Shown: piece by piece, positions 63,980 through 64,000 of the stretch
Layout: every line of letters begins with the position of its first letter
Position numbering within the stretch: position 1 is the stretch's first letter
Origin: Actinomycetota bacterium
GTDB taxonomy: Bacteria; Actinomycetota; Acidimicrobiia; IMCC26256; PALSA-610
Length of the DNA: 64,000 nt
Direction: 5' to 3'
Assembly: GCA_005779395.1 (NCBI GenBank)
Contig: SXJP01000040.1
Location: forward strand, 1 to 64,000
Program-made: the position numbers and the translations under genes
Notes under the pieces: generated by a model
Databases searched by the model: none
Told to the model about the DNA's origin: nothing
The model's input: the letters and a program-made list of their open reading frames with translations, nothing else

Positions 63980-64000
63980 TGCCGTGGCCGTTCGAACTCG
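63976..64000 (+). CDS. Metal ABC transporter permease, first codons only (cut by window edge)
   Basis: ATG 63976 overlaps the ATPase stop (ATGA) and reads MMPWPFEL before the window ends. P-W-P-F-E-L openings are common in ZnuB-type permeases. The call rests mainly on position. Confidence 0.55.

Overview
The window looks like a chromosomal segment of a high- to mid-GC actinobacterium, most likely of the class Acidimicrobiia or a close relative. This is inferred from the mycothiol glycosyltransferase MshA next to a YbjN-domain gene, the proC plus excisionase-type HTH pair, an RsiG-like protein, the Rex-hemA-hemC-hemD-hemB cluster, type IV pilus genes of the PilB/PilC type, and dense operons with 1-4 base stop/start overlaps. 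No insertion sequence, prophage or CRISPR array is visible. Almost every gene reads as core metabolism or respiration.

Layout. 1-1.6 kb: the 5' end of tuf, tRNA-Met, tRNA-Thr, a GNAT acetyltransferase, tRNA-Tyr and yajQ. 1.6-5.2 kb: pilB-pilC-pilA on the minus strand, with a hairpin-rich leader before the pilin. 5.3-9 kb: a HAD-type phosphatase, acetyl-CoA synthetase and a MidA-family methyltransferase. 8.9-19.4 kb: an 11-gene complex I operon (nuoABCDHIJKLMN) without the NADH module. 19.6-20.6 kb: a patatin-like gene on the opposite strand. 20.6-36 kb: a complete 14-gene nuoA-N operon, with a geranylgeranyl-reductase-type gene upstream. 37.5-43.5 kb, plus strand: a b6f-like quinol-oxidising operon holding a membrane protein, an 8-Cys ferredoxin, cytochrome b6, subunit IV, a Rieske protein, a diheme cytochrome c, a membrane protein and a 55-residue single-helix protein. 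43.5-50.7 kb, minus strand: rex, a siroheme-synthase N-domain gene, hemA, hemC, cobA/hemD, hemB, hemL. 50.8-64 kb: a mixed housekeeping region with an acyl-CoA ligase, a candidate structured RNA, SAM hydrolase, HTH, proC, YbjN, mshA, an XRE regulator, an RsiG-like protein, an M23 peptidase, MoaD, a LON-domain protein, a copper-type membrane protein, a SET methyltransferase, map and a zinc/manganese ABC transporter.

How the parts fit. About 35 kb forms one respiratory and haem block: two complex I enzymes, a reductase likely to modify the menaquinone side chain, a cytochrome b6f-type complex, and the tetrapyrrole pathway led by the NADH/NAD sensor Rex. The most interesting signals are (i) the b6-type cytochrome b keeps the Cys that holds haem c-i in b6f complexes, and a 2[4Fe-4S] ferredoxin is encoded directly before it, (ii) the NADH-module-free complex I has Trp in place of the quinone-contacting Tyr of NuoD, and (iii) several likely cyclic-di-GMP receptors occur (PilB with two MshEN motifs, an RsiG-like protein with two near-consensus motifs, YajQ). 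Small genes missed by length cutoffs and one likely structured RNA with its own terminator are also recorded.
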